In this document: positions 32,927-42,375 of the stretch, in pieces
How the letters are laid out: each line of letters opens with the position of its first letter
Position numbering within the stretch: the stretch's first letter is position 1
Assembly (NCBI RefSeq): GCF_000817775.3
Contig: NZ_JTHE03000037.1
Location: 1 to 58,541 of the forward strand
Direction: 5' to 3'
From: Lyngbya confervoides BDU141951
GTDB lineage: Bacteria; Cyanobacteriota; Cyanobacteriia; Thermosynechococcales; Thermosynechococcaceae
Length of the DNA stretch: 58,541 nt
Position numbers and translations under genes: made by a program
The notes under the pieces: generated by a model
Databases searched by the model: none
Told to the model about the DNA's origin: nothing
Seen by the model: the letters and a program-made list of their open reading frames with translations, nothing else

Positions 32927-33784
32927 TTAGGCTAGGGCCAAAAACTCTTGGACCTCCTGAAGATAGGCTTCTGGAGCTTCCAACATCGGAAAATGCCCTG
33001 TATTGGGAATAATCCGATGCACAATGTGTTCATTTAAATCCGCTGCCCTGGCTCCCATCTGCGCAGGAATAATGCGATCGCTCTGACCAGAAATCAAAAG
33101 GGTCGGGCAATGAATGCGTGCAAACTCAGCCGGCATAGCCTGGGCCGACTGTTGACTCACTGCTGTGAGCATTGTGCCTAGTGCAGCCTGCTGATCTGCA
33201 TCCACAAAATCTGCGAGGAACTGCACCTTGAGCGGTCGCGGAATGGACTGGTCTAAAAAGCGTGCCATGAATAGATGCTCAAGACCGGGAATCGCCAGCA
33301 TCCATTTCGGACGAAATTTAATGACAAGCTCGCCAAATCGGTGAAATTGTTCAAAGGCCTTGGCCTCAAACTCAAAGATGCCGTTACAGGCTAAGATGGC
33401 TCGCTCCACCTGCTCAGGGTAGCGATTCATGAACAGGGCCGCAATGGAGGACCCGGTGGAATGGGCCTGGAGATGAATTTTTTCTAGCCCCAGAGACTCC
33501 AGAAACGCAGCCAGATCCAGGGCATAGGTTTCTAAATCATAAATTTGCTTGACGGCTTGACGGCTGACGTCCGGACTGGCCTGGGAACGACCAAACCCGC
33601 GCAGATCGTACAGCAAACAATCAAAGCGTTCACTGAGACGGTGGGCCACGGACTCCCAGTATCGAGCCGAGCCCCCCCAACCATGCAGAAACACCATAAT
33701 TTCCTTGGGCGTCCCTGATGGACTGGGGGCTGAGGTGATCCACTCGTAATAGTGCTTGACCCCTCGAACCTGGGTGTAGCTCAT
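32927..33784 (-). CDS. Alpha/beta hydrolase
   Basis: 285 residues. An oxyanion HGWGGSARYWESVA loop, the nucleophile elbow LQAHSTGSSIAALF (Ser in HSTG, replacing the usual GHSMGG), SGQSDRIIPAQ (Asp) and NTGHFPMLEAPEAY (His) form a complete catalytic triad. The substrate is unknown. The ATG at 33784 was chosen because it opens the conserved fold and is 127 bases clear of the clpX stop; a longer frame starting at 34000 would overlap clpX. It may be read through from clpX. Confidence 0.87.
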   Translation of the reverse strand: MSYTQVRGVKHYYEWITSAPSPSGTPKEIMVFLHGWGGSARYWESVAHRLSERFDCLLYDLRGFGRSQASPDVSRQAVKQIYDLETYALDLAAFLESLGLEKIHLQAHSTGSSIAALFMNRYPEQVERAILACNGIFEFEAKAFEQFHRFGELVIKFRPKWMLAIPGLEHLFMARFLDQSIPRPLKVQFLADFVDADQQAALGTMLTAVSQQSAQAMPAEFARIHCPTLLISGQSDRIIPAQMGARAADLNEHIVHRIIPNTGHFPMLEAPEAYLQEVQEFLALA

Positions 33785-33911
33785 CGTGAACTCTCTCCCA
33801 TGGGAAACATCACCGTTATGCTTGATCTCTTGAATCCGCTGATAAAAAAACCAGCCTTTGACAAATCTGTTAAGCTCACCCTCCTCGTGAGTGGGAACCT
33901 GTGGGTGCGCC

Positions 33912-35255
33912 CTAGGCAGACTCAGGGGTGGGAATGGAAGAGGGATGGAGCAGCAAGTCTGCGCTTGAGCGTTGCTCGACCATTTTAGCCGTGATTTCAC
34001 AGGTGGTCATGTCCTTCCGGGATGGCAGTTCATACATCACATCCAGCATGATTTCTTCCACAATTGCCCGTAACGCCCTGGCTCCAGTCTTGCGCCGGTA
34101 GGCTTCCCGCGCAATGGCTCTAACGGCTTCCGGATGAAACTCTAGCTGCACATTATCCATATGCAGCAGCTTCTGATACTGCTTGAGCAACGCATTACGG
34201 GGCTCAGTCAGAATTTTACACAGGGCCGGCTCATCCAGGGGATTTAAAACGGTCATGACCGGGATTCGGCCCGTAAACTCTGGAATCATGCCGAACTTGA
34301 CCAAGTCCTCCGGCTCCAGCGCCTTTAAAAGGTTAGCCGTCTGCTTTTCCTTGGCCTTTGGGTCGCCGGAGTGAATAAATCCCATTGACTTTTTCCCCGT
34401 GCGCTGTTCAATGGTTTTATCCAATCCCACAAAGGCGCCGCCACAAATGAACAGGATATTGGTGGTGTCAATCTGGATACAATCCTGGTAGGGATGCTTG
34501 CGTCCGCCTTGAGGAGGAACATTGGCCACGGTTCCCTCCAGCATTTTCAACAGCGCTTGCTGGACCCCTTCGCCAGAAACATCGCGGGTAATGGATGGAT
34601 TCTCGCTCTTGCGCGCCACCTTATCAATTTCATCAATATAGATAATGCCACGCTGCGCCTCTTCCACATCTAAATCGGCCACCTGTAAGAGTCGAAGCAG
34701 AATATTTTCAACATCCTCACCCACATAGCCAGCCTCCGTTAAGGTGGTGGCATCGGCCACCGCAAAGGGGACTTCTAAAATGCGAGCTAGGGTCTGGGCC
34801 AACAGGGTTTTGCCGCAGCCCGTGGGTCCAATGAGCAGGATATTGGATTTTTGGAGCTCAATCGTCTCCTCGTCCTCCGCACTGGACCCAGATTGCAGCA
34901 GGCTCAGACGCTTGTAATGGTTATAAACCGCCACTGACAGGACTTTTTTGGCCTCGTCTTGGCCAATTACATGCTCATCAAGGTGGCTTTTAATTTCCCG
35001 TGGTTTTGGAATCTGGCTCAGATGCATCTGGGAACTGCGTGCGCGTCTTTTTTCCGGGCTGGGTTCTCGACGGGGGGCCGCTTGCGGAGCGGGAACGTTA
35101 GTGCCTGCTTCAAACAGCTCCTCGTCTAAAATCTCGTTGCACAGGTCAACACATTCATCGCAAATATAGACCCCCGGCCCGGCAATTAATTTTCGAACCT
35201 GTTCCTGGGATTTGCCGCAGAAGGAACACTTAAGATGGGAGTCATATTTGGACAT
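33912..35255 (-). CDS. clpX: ATP-dependent Clp protease ATPase subunit ClpX
   Basis: 447 residues. N-terminal C4 zinc domain (CSFCGKSQ ... [10 protein letters not shown]), Walker [19 protein letters not shown], Walker [16 protein letters not shown], pore loop [15 protein letters not shown] and the IGF-loop region [14 protein letters not shown] are all present. ClpX unfolds substrates and feeds them to ClpP. It starts nine bases after the clpP stop. Confidence 0.97.
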   Translation of the reverse strand: MSKYDSHLKCSFCGKSQEQVRKLIAGPGVYICDECVDLCNEILDEELFEAGTNVPAPQAAPRREPSPEKRRARSSQMHLSQIPKPREIKSHLDEHVIGQDEAKKVLSVAVYNHYKRLSLLQSGSSAEDEETIELQKSNILLIGPTGCGKTLLAQTLARILEVPFAVADATTLTEAGYVGEDVENILLRLLQVADLDVEEAQRGIIYIDEIDKVARKSENPSITRDVSGEGVQQALLKMLEGTVANVPPQGGRKHPYQDCIQIDTTNILFICGGAFVGLDKTIEQRTGKKSMGFIHSGDPKAKEKQTANLLKALEPEDLVKFGMIPEFTGRIPVMTVLNPLDEPALCKILTEPRNALLKQYQKLLHMDNVQLEFHPEAVRAIAREAYRRKTGARALRAIVEEIMLDVMYELPSRKDMTTCEITAKMVEQRSSADLLLHPSSIPTPESA

Positions 35256-35264
35256 AACGAATGG

Positions 35265-36026
35265 TTATTGAACGGCAGAGATAGACTGAGATCGGCTCGG
35301 CAGATTTTCGCGGGAAAGGACTTGATCAATCAAACCGTAGTCTTTTGCCTCTTCAGCAGACATGAAAAAGTCCCGGTCTGTATCCGATTCAATGCGCTCA
35401 AAGGGCTGACCGGTATGGTCCGCCATTAAGTGGTTGAGCTGATTTTTGAGATAGAGGATTTCCTTAGCCCGAATCTCAATGTCAACCGCTTGCCCCTGAG
35501 CCCCTCCCAAGGGCTGGTGGATCATGATCCGAGAATGGGGGAGGGCCATCCGCTTCCCCTTAGCTCCCGCGGTGAGCAAAAATGCGCCCATACTGGCCGC
35601 AAGCCCAAAACAAATCGTACACACATCCGGACGGATATGTTGCATGGTGTCATAGATGGCCAAGCCTGCGGTGATGGATCCGCCCGGTGAATTGATATAC
35701 AGGTAAATGTCTTGGTCAGGGTCCTCGGATTCTAGAAACAGCATTTGAGCCACAATAGAATCGGCCATGACATCGTCAATCCCGCCACTGGAGGATCCGC
35801 TGCCGCCCAGGAACACAATTCTCTCCCGCAGCAGACGCGAGTAGATGTCAAACGCACGCTCACCTCGTCCAGATTGTTCAACAACCATCGGCACGATATT
35901 GCGCGGAATCTCGGCAGTGGGATAGGAGGTAGCACCCGCTATCTGCGCGGATATGGGGTGAAATGAAGATTGGGAAAAAAACATAGAGGTCGATCTCGGA
36001 CTGTTGTCTAAAAAAGCATATGGCAT
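35265..36026 (-). CDS. clpP: ATP-dependent Clp protease proteolytic subunit
   Basis: 253 residues. Catalytic Ser in [12 protein letters not shown], His in [11 protein letters not shown] and Asp in [12 protein letters not shown] are all present, so this is an active ClpP rather than ClpR. Compared with typical ClpP it has a longer N-terminus (about 45 residues before [20 protein letters not shown]) and a Gly/Ser insertion GGSGSSSGG after RERIVFLG. Linkage to clpX and tig matches the clpP2-clpX operon of Synechococcus elongatus. MFFSQSS (Met15) is a possible alternative start. Confidence 0.95.
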   Translation of the reverse strand: MPYAFLDNSPRSTSMFFSQSSFHPISAQIAGATSYPTAEIPRNIVPMVVEQSGRGERAFDIYSRLLRERIVFLGGSGSSSGGIDDVMADSIVAQMLFLESEDPDQDIYLYINSPGGSITAGLAIYDTMQHIRPDVCTICFGLAASMGAFLLTAGAKGKRMALPHSRIMIHQPLGGAQGQAVDIEIRAKEILYLKNQLNHLMADHTGQPFERIESDTDRDFFMSAEEAKDYGLIDQVLSRENLPSRSQSISAVQ

Positions 36027-36224
36027 GGAATCGAACCCTGATTGCTCACCGCAAGAACCCGGATTGAGTGCCTCATTGATTCATTATGCCTCATGAGATT
36101 TAAAACGGTTAAGGACCGTTGATCCACTCAAAATTCCTATAACCCTGAGGGGCTGGAGTGTTTCTAAAAACAGGGGGATAGGACTACAGCCAAGAACTTA
36201 CAAAGTTTTATTGAGGAATGCCCT

Positions 36225-36268
36225 GGGGCTTCCCCAAGCCCCGCCGGCCGAGTCCCTCCGGTCGGCGG
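36225..36268 (-). promoter_or_regulatory. Two overlapping hairpins between tig and clpP
   Basis: Read on the minus strand, CCGCCGACCG...CGGCCGGCGG (36268-36241, 10 bp with one G-U pair) begins two bases beyond the tig stop and is followed at once by GGGGCTT-GGGG-AAGCCCC (36242-36225). They share two bases, so only one can form fully at a time. No T-run follows. They may set the ratio of tig to clpP message. Confidence 0.55.
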
Positions 36269-36270
36269 AG

Positions 36271-37866
36271 TTACGATTCTTTCTTGGCCTTAGCCGAGGC
36301 TTTGGGAGAAGCTTTGGGCTGATCATCGTCCGCAGCAGGCTGCTCTGAATCCTCGGCCTGGGTGCTTTTTACCTCAGCGCTCTTTGCCTTAGGACTCTTT
36401 GCTTGGGTGGCGGCCTTTGCCTTCGGCGCTTTGCTTGGGGGCTTCTTGGCGGGGGGGGATTTTTCCTGTGCGGCAGGTTCCTCTGAGGCTGCTTCCTCTG
36501 AGGCTGCTTCCGATGGTGTGGCCTCGGCTGGGGCAGACTCCTGGGGAGGATGGCAGGTAATGGTGGAGTGCTCCTTGACCCAGTCTAAAACCTGGGTCTC
36601 AAGCAGTTCATCTGCCAACACCTGCCTCAGGCGATCGCGATCAATTTTGCGCTCATCTAGCTGCTTCAGGGTGGCGGTGAATTTTTCCTCCAGAGCTTCG
36701 AGGTCCACCTCTAGTTTTTCTTGCTTGGCCACCTCTGCCAAAGCCAGCGTGCGCTTCACTCGCTTTTCGGCCTCGGGTTTAAGGCGCTCTTTAAAGCCCG
36801 GAATGGACTCCTTGGTGAATAGCTTGTTGATGTCCATGCCCTGGGACTGAAAACGGGCCGCCATTTCGTTGAGCATGGCGTTGACTTCCTGTTCAATCAA
36901 GGTTTGAGGCAGATCCACCTCTAGCTCTTCCACCAGGGCATCCATGATGGCTTCGTGGGTACGGTTTTCCGTCTCCGTTTGCGCCTCTTTTTGATATTGT
37001 TCCTCCAGGAAGGTTTTCAGGCCATCCAGAGTCTCAAACTCGCTAATTTCCTGGGCAAAATCATCCGTTAGCTCAGGGAGCTCCTTAGATTTAATATCCT
37101 TGAGCGTTACCTTGAAGGTGGCGGTGCGTCCTGCCAGGCTTTGCTCAAAGTAATCCTCGGGAAACTCCACCTCGAATTCTTTGTGCTCATCAATTTTCAT
37201 GCCAATGACGCCCTGCACAAAGCCCGGTAAGAAACGACTTTCAGAGAGTTCAACCTGAAAATCCGTCATTTCAGATCCCGAGTCTTCCCCTGCCTCTGAA
37301 TCGTCTGGGAACTCGCTGATAAAGTCCACCATGACCACATCATCCATTTGGGCTGGCCGATCGTCTACCGGCACCAGGGTGGCATGGGCAGACTGCTGCT
37401 GTTGCAGTGTTTCGTTAATGCGCTCTGGATTGTACAGGGATTCCTCAACGCTCAATTCAAAGCCACTGTGGCGCTTCAGGGAAATCTCGGGATGGATATC
37501 TGCGCTGGCGGAAAAGGTAATGCTATCGCCGGGCTTAAACTGGTCGACTAGCTCTTCAAAGGAGGACTGCAGCTCCAGATTTCCGAGAATGGTGAGGTCT
37601 TCCTGTTTGATGGCCTCTTGGAGCGCATTTTGAACCAAGTCTTCCAGGGTGGCGGCCTTCAGATAACCACTCCCGAAGCGTTGCAAGATTACTTGCCGGG
37701 GGACTTTCCCGCGCCGAAACCCCGGAATTTGTGCGGTTCTCATGAGCTTGGTGATCACAGACTCGTAGGCTTTTTGCGATCGCTCTCCCGGAATCTCAAT
37801 CTCAAGCCCCAGTTGACTGGCCGGGAGCTTTTTCTGGGTTACGGTTAGGGTTTGTGTCTCAGACAA
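36271..37866 (-). CDS. tig: Trigger factor with a long Lys/Ala-rich tail
   Basis: 531 residues, against about 430-470 for most trigger factors. The ribosome-binding domain has GFRRGKVPRQVILQRFG, the peptidyl-prolyl isomerase domain DDVVMVDFISEFPDD and FPEDYFEQSLAGRTATFKVT, and the helical chaperone domain runs to about residue 440 (LADELLETQVLDWVKEHSTI). The last ~90 residues are Ala/Lys/Pro/Glu-rich (SPPAKKPPSKAPKAKAATQA) and resemble a histone H1-like disordered tail; the gene holds a perfect 15-bp tandem duplication there. It heads the tig-clpP-clpX series. Confidence 0.94.
   Translation of the reverse strand: MSETQTLTVTQKKLPASQLGLEIEIPGERSQKAYESVITKLMRTAQIPGFRRGKVPRQVILQRFGSGYLKAATLEDLVQNALQEAIKQEDLTILGNLELQSSFEELVDQFKPGDSITFSASADIHPEISLKRHSGFELSVEESLYNPERINETLQQQQSAHATLVPVDDRPAQMDDVVMVDFISEFPDDSEAGEDSGSEMTDFQVELSESRFLPGFVQGVIGMKIDEHKEFEVEFPEDYFEQSLAGRTATFKVTLKDIKSKELPELTDDFAQEISEFETLDGLKTFLEEQYQKEAQTETENRTHEAIMDALVEELEVDLPQTLIEQEVNAMLNEMAARFQSQGMDINKLFTKESIPGFKERLKPEAEKRVKRTLALAEVAKQEKLEVDLEALEEKFTATLKQLDERKIDRDRLRQVLADELLETQVLDWVKEHSTITCHPPQESAPAEATPSEAASEEAASEEPAAQEKSPPAKKPPSKAPKAKAATQAKSPKAKSAEVKSTQAEDSEQPAADDDQPKASPKASAKAKKES
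36481..36510. repeat. Perfect 15-bp tandem duplication inside tig
   Basis: CTCTGAGGCTGCTTC at 36481-36495 and 36496-36510; in frame, it encodes repeated EAASE units of the trigger factor tail. Confidence 0.9.
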
Positions 37867-38366
37867 TGTCTTCCTCTCAATTTCTGCTGTGAGTTTTTGT
37901 CAGGAGGGCAATTAAAACTGCGCAATAAGCTATGATAACTGATCAATGTGGCGTCAATTATTTTTTCCAGAATGCCTTTGGGTTCGACGGACCCTCGGTG
38001 GCGCGACAACTGGCGCGTCAGCTAACGGTTGCCCAGGATTTATCAAGCTCAGAGGGCCATTTCAATTGAATCCTGGCCTCGCCAGGATCAAAACAGCGGT
38101 CAAAATGGGATTACTCTAGACGAGAGCTGAGGGAACCTGGAGCCCGATACTTGAGAAAAGTTAGCGAGTCAAGACTTGATGTTTTCAAGAAACAATCTAT
38201 ACTCAGGGTATTCCAGGGCGCTCCCACTTCAAAAAAATATTGAGCTGTCGCTTCGGGCTTGGCCCAGCTTTTGAAAAAAAAAGAAATTTCAGGTTTTTGT
38301 TTTGTCATAGATGTTGTTTTATTCCAGATGTTTTATTCCAAATGTTGAAGACAAGGAGGAGGTTGA
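37867..38366. other. Intergenic region between tig and asd
   Basis: 500 bases holding the divergent leaders of tig (left) and asd (right). A frame of 45 codons from ATG 37932 has no ribosome-binding site and is not supported. A perfect hairpin ATCCTGGC-CTC-GCCAGGAT lies at 38070-38088. Near asd there are two copies of TTTATTCCARATGTT in tandem (about 38317-38346). No RNA gene was recognised. Confidence 0.6.
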
Positions 38367-39407
38367 TTGACAGAGTCGTATAGCGTCGCCATCTTGGGGG
38401 CAACCGGAGCGGTGGGGGCAGAGCTGCTTCAACTGCTAGAGGAGCGTAACTTTCCAATTTCAAATCTCAAGCTGCTTGCGTCCCCTCGTTCTGCGGGGCA
38501 GGTGCTTGAATTCAAGGGAGAGTGCTTCACCCTTGAGGCTGTGAGCGAGAAATCCTTTCAGGGCATGGATATCGTGCTGGCCTCCGCGGGCGGTTCCACC
38601 TCCAAGGCTTGGGCAGAGGCAATTGTGCAATCTGGCGCGGTGATGATTGACAACTCAAGCGCCTTTCGCATGGATCCTTCCGTGCCGCTTGTGGTCCCAG
38701 AGGTGAATCCTGATGCCGTGGAAGATCATAGGGGAATAATTGCCAATCCCAACTGCACCACGATTTTGATGAGCCTTGCGGTTTGGCCGTTGCACCAGGC
38801 CTGTCCCATTCAGCGTCTGCTGGCAGCTACCTATCAATCGGCGAGCGGGGCTGGGGCCAGGGCGATGGAAGAGCTCAAGCAGCAAACCCAGGCCATTTTA
38901 AATCAGCAAGATCCCCCCGCCGAGATCTTCCCCTATCCCCTGGCCTTCAACCTTTTTCCCCACAATTCCCCCCTCAATGCCCAGGGATATTGTGAGGAGG
39001 AAATGAAGATGATTCATGAGACCCGTAAGATCTTTGGTGCCCCAGATTTGCGGGTGAGTGCAACCTGCGTTCGCGTGCCTGTACTCCGGGCCCATTCAGA
39101 GGCCATTAACCTTGAGTTTGCAGAGCCGCTATCGGCAGATCGCGCCCGACAAATTCTCGCTGAGGCTCCGGGGGTGAAGTTGCTAGAGGATTGGGACAAG
39201 AACTATTTCCCGATGCCGATGGACGCCAGCGGAAAAGATGAGGTGTTGGTGGGACGCATTCGCCAGGATCTTTCCCATCCCTGTGGTTTAGAACTATGGA
39301 TTTGTGGGGACCAAATTCGCAAGGGCGCAGCCTTAAACGCCATCCAAATTGCCGAATTGCTCGTGAACCGAAACTTGGTGCAGTCCGCAATGGCAGTATC
39401 TTCCTAA
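38367..39407 (+). CDS. asd: Aspartate-semialdehyde dehydrogenase
   Basis: 346 residues. SVAILGATGAVGAELLQLLE is the NADP loop; IIANPNCTTILMSLAVWPLH carries the catalytic Cys, and VRVPVLRAHSEAINLEF the catalytic His. The enzyme reduces aspartyl phosphate to aspartate semialdehyde, the branch point for lysine/diaminopimelate, threonine and methionine. The TTG start at 38367 is supported by a strong AAGGAGGAGG just upstream. dapA follows 142 bases downstream and uses its product. Confidence 0.95.
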   Translation: MTESYSVAILGATGAVGAELLQLLEERNFPISNLKLLASPRSAGQVLEFKGECFTLEAVSEKSFQGMDIVLASAGGSTSKAWAEAIVQSGAVMIDNSSAFRMDPSVPLVVPEVNPDAVEDHRGIIANPNCTTILMSLAVWPLHQACPIQRLLAATYQSASGAGARAMEELKQQTQAILNQQDPPAEIFPYPLAFNLFPHNSPLNAQGYCEEEMKMIHETRKIFGAPDLRVSATCVRVPVLRAHSEAINLEFAEPLSADRARQILAEAPGVKLLEDWDKNYFPMPMDASGKDEVLVGRIRQDLSHPCGLELWICGDQIRKGAALNAIQIAELLVNRNLVQSAMAVSS

Positions 39408-39549
39408 GTTCGCTCATTTTTGGGTCCTGTTTGCCTCCAAGCTGCTTGGCTGGGTTGCTAGGGTCGGTTTGAACTCTATTTGTCTGTTTTGAAATCACTG
39501 GAGTCAATTGTGATTCGATTCGTTGTTAGCGCGCTGGAGTAGGGTGCCT

Positions 39550-40434
39550 GTGACACAGTTTGGCAGGATTATCACTGCAATGGTCACACCGTTTGACCCT
39601 CAAGGTCAGGTGGACTATGAGCTTGCGGCGCATTTGGCGCAACATTTGGTGGCCAACGGTTCAGACTCGTTGGTGATTTGCGGAACGACCGGAGAGTCGC
39701 CAACGCTGACCTGGGATGAGCAATATCATCTGTTTCAAGCCGTGAAGCAGGCTGTGGGGGGTAAGGCTCAGATTATCGCGGGCACAGGCTCAAATTCGAC
39801 CCGAGAAGCCATCGCCGCCACGGAAAAGGCCGCCGCCCTAGGTCTGGATGGAGCGCTGCTGGTGGTGCCCTACTATAACAAGCCTCCCCAGGAGGGGCTG
39901 TACGAGCATTTTGCCGCGATCGCCCAGGCCGTTCCCAGCCTGCCGATCATGCTGTACAACATTCCCGGTCGCACGGGTCAAAACATGTCCCCGGAAACCG
40001 TGGCGCGGCTAGCGGAACTGGACAGCGTGGTGGCCATTAAGGAGGCCAGTGGTAGCTTAGATCAGGCCAGCCACATTCGCCGTCTGACCGACCCCAGCTT
40101 TTTAATCTATTCGGGTGACGATGGTCTCACGTTGCCCCTGCTGGCCGTCGGGGGATCGGGCGTTGTCAGTGTTGCCAGTCATGTGGTGGGCTTAAAAATG
40201 AAGGCGATGGTGGAGGCCTTTTTTGCCGGAAACGTAGCCGAGGCCAGCCAAATCCACACTGACCTATGGCCTTTGTTTAAGGGGCTATTTGCCACCACCA
40301 ATCCCATTCCAGTGAAAACTGCGCTGAATCTCATGGGCTGGTCAGTGGGTGGAACTCGCCTGCCCCTCTCGAACCCCACTGATTCCTTAAAAGAAGACCT
40401 GGCCCGTATTTTGCAGGAAATGCATCTTCTTTGA
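39550..40434 (+). CDS. dapA: 4-hydroxy-tetrahydrodipicolinate synthase
   Basis: 294 residues, TIM barrel. [16 protein letters not shown], the Tyr segment [28 protein letters not shown] and the Schiff-base Lys in [13 protein letters not shown] identify DapA, which condenses pyruvate with aspartate semialdehyde in lysine and peptidoglycan precursor synthesis. The GTG at 39550 ([11 protein letters not shown]) was chosen because GGAG lies 11 bases upstream and other DapA proteins begin just before this FGR segment; an upstream TTG (39523) would add nine residues. Confidence 0.95.
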   Translation: MTQFGRIITAMVTPFDPQGQVDYELAAHLAQHLVANGSDSLVICGTTGESPTLTWDEQYHLFQAVKQAVGGKAQIIAGTGSNSTREAIAATEKAAALGLDGALLVVPYYNKPPQEGLYEHFAAIAQAVPSLPIMLYNIPGRTGQNMSPETVARLAELDSVVAIKEASGSLDQASHIRRLTDPSFLIYSGDDGLTLPLLAVGGSGVVSVASHVVGLKMKAMVEAFFAGNVAEASQIHTDLWPLFKGLFATTNPIPVKTALNLMGWSVGGTRLPLSNPTDSLKEDLARILQEMHLL

Positions 40435-40594
40435 GTTAACGATCTGCCGCTGCTAGGGGAGACTCGGGAGTTTCTCGGAACCGGTGGAAGGCTCAAAGGG
40501 TGATCTAGATCGATGGAATCCCTCCCATGGCTCTGTTGGAAAGATTTCTGGAACTCAACTGATTTACTGAATTGAACTAAAGGAACGAAAACCT

Positions 40595-42352
40595 ATGTCT
40601 CGAAAAAAAGCTAGTCAAGCTTTGAAGATCATCCCCCTGGGCGGCCTTCATGAAATTGGAAAAAACACCTGCGTTTTTGAGTACGGTGACGAAATTATTT
40701 TGCTAGATGCAGGGCTTGCCTTCCCGTCCGATGGGATGCATGGCGTCAACATCGTGCTTCCAGACATGACCTACCTGCGCGAGAATCGTCACAAGATTAA
40801 GGGCATGATTGTTACCCATGGTCATGAAGATCACATTGGTGGCATTCCGTTTCACCTGAAGCAGTTTGATATTCCCGTAATTTACGGGCCTCGCCTGGCC
40901 ATGGCGCTTTTACAGCGCAAGCTGGAGGAAGCAGGAGTGGCTGGAAAAACCGAGTTGCGAACCGTTGCCCCGCGTGACATTGTGCGGCTGGGCGAGAACT
41001 TTTTTGTGGAATACATTCGCAATACTCACTCCATTTCCGACAGCTTCTCTGTGGCTTTGCATACTCCCTTAGGGGTGGTCATCCACACGGGCGACTTTAA
41101 GATTGACCATACCCCTGTGGATGGGGAGCGCTTTGACTTCCAAAAGCTAGCCGAGCACGGGGAACAGGGCGTGCTTTGTCTGATCAGCGACTCGACAAAC
41201 TCTGAAGTTCCAGGGTTTACGCCCGCTGAGCGATCCGTGTTTCCCAATTTAGACCGCGTGATTGGGGAAGCCCCAGGGCGGGTTTTTCTAACCACCTTTG
41301 CTTCCTCAGTGCATCGGGTCAATATGGTCCTGGAGTTGGCGCAAAAGCATGGTCGCAAGGTATCGGTCCTGGGGCGATCCATGCTCAACGTCATTGCCCA
41401 TGCTCGGGAACTGGGCTATATCAAATGTCCAGATAACCTCTTTGAGCCGCTCCATGCCCTGCGAGATCTTCCCGACCACAAAATTTTGATCCTATCGACA
41501 GGGTCCCAAGGGGAACCCATGGCGGCCATGTCTCGCATTGCCCGAGGTGAGCACCGCCAGGTGAGGATTCGGGAGAATGATACGGTTATCTTTTCGGCTA
41601 ATCCGATTCCTGGCAATACAATTGCCGTGGTGAATTTGATCGATGCCTTGATGATGAAGGGGGCACGGGTCGTATACGGTCGACAGCAGGGGCTGCACGT
41701 GTCTGGGCATGGATCCCAAGAGGATCAAAAAATGATGATTGGCCTAACCCGGCCCAAGTTCTTCTTGCCCGTCCATGGAGAGCATCGCATGCTGGTCCGC
41801 CATGCAAAGACGGCCCAGAGTATGGGAATTCCTGCAGAGAATATGGTGGTGATTCAAAATGGTGACATTGTCGAGCTGACTGAGTCTTCCATTCAAATTG
41901 CGGGCCAGGTTTCGGCCGGAATTGAGCTGATGGATAATGCTGGCGTCTTGAAGGCCCATGTCCTGGAAGAGCGCCAGCGACTGGCTGAGGATGGCATTGT
42001 TACCGTTGCGGTGGGCATCAATGGGGAGGGTAAGCTGATGTATCCGCCCCAGGTGCATCTGCGAGGTGTAGTGACGCCGGTAGCCGAGGAAAAGTGGCAA
42101 TTCTGGGTGCAAAGCACCTTGGAACTGGCCTTGAACAACCGCTGGTCCCATTATGCTTCTGGATCCGCCATTGATTGGGAGGGTCTACAAGACTATCTGG
42201 AGCGAGAGATCCAGGGGCTTTTGCGTCGTGAGCTCAAGTCTCGAGCAACGTTGGTGTTGATGATGCAGTCTAGCGAATCGGTCAACGCCTCCCAGAAAAA
42301 GGCGCGGGTGCGCCAACGTCGCACTCGAAGTACAGCGCAGGTTGCATCCTAG
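40595..42352 (+). CDS. rnj: Ribonuclease J
   Basis: 585 residues. The metallo-beta-lactamase fold shows LDAGLAFPSD, the metal motif VTHGHEDHIGGI, and HTGDFKID; the beta-CASP region has LISDSTNSEVPGFT, STGSQGEPMAAMSRIA, and HVSGHGSQEDQKMMI. RNase J has endo- and 5' exonuclease activity and is a main mRNA-decay enzyme of cyanobacteria next to RNase E. The asd-dapA-rnj order is common in this phylum. The C-terminus is basic (KKARVRQRRTRS). Confidence 0.94.
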   Translation: MSRKKASQALKIIPLGGLHEIGKNTCVFEYGDEIILLDAGLAFPSDGMHGVNIVLPDMTYLRENRHKIKGMIVTHGHEDHIGGIPFHLKQFDIPVIYGPRLAMALLQRKLEEAGVAGKTELRTVAPRDIVRLGENFFVEYIRNTHSISDSFSVALHTPLGVVIHTGDFKIDHTPVDGERFDFQKLAEHGEQGVLCLISDSTNSEVPGFTPAERSVFPNLDRVIGEAPGRVFLTTFASSVHRVNMVLELAQKHGRKVSVLGRSMLNVIAHARELGYIKCPDNLFEPLHALRDLPDHKILILSTGSQGEPMAAMSRIARGEHRQVRIRENDTVIFSANPIPGNTIAVVNLIDALMMKGARVVYGRQQGLHVSGHGSQEDQKMMIGLTRPKFFLPVHGEHRMLVRHAKTAQSMGIPAENMVVIQNGDIVELTESSIQIAGQVSAGIELMDNAGVLKAHVLEERQRLAEDGIVTVAVGINGEGKLMYPPQVHLRGVVTPVAEEKWQFWVQSTLELALNNRWSHYASGSAIDWEGLQDYLEREIQGLLRRELKSRATLVLMMQSSESVNASQKKARVRQRRTRSTAQVAS

Positions 42353-42375
42353 TCAAGGTACAGGGGAGAGCGTCG

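Noticed and set aside
33785-34000. 72-codon N-terminal extension of the alpha/beta hydrolase
   Set aside because: It would overlap the clpX coding end by 89 bases, and the extra residues have no hydrolase features; the ATG at 33784 is better.
37932-38069. 45-codon frame between tig and asd
   Set aside because: No ribosome-binding site, ATG overlaps a TATGAT promoter-like hexamer, and the length is well within chance.
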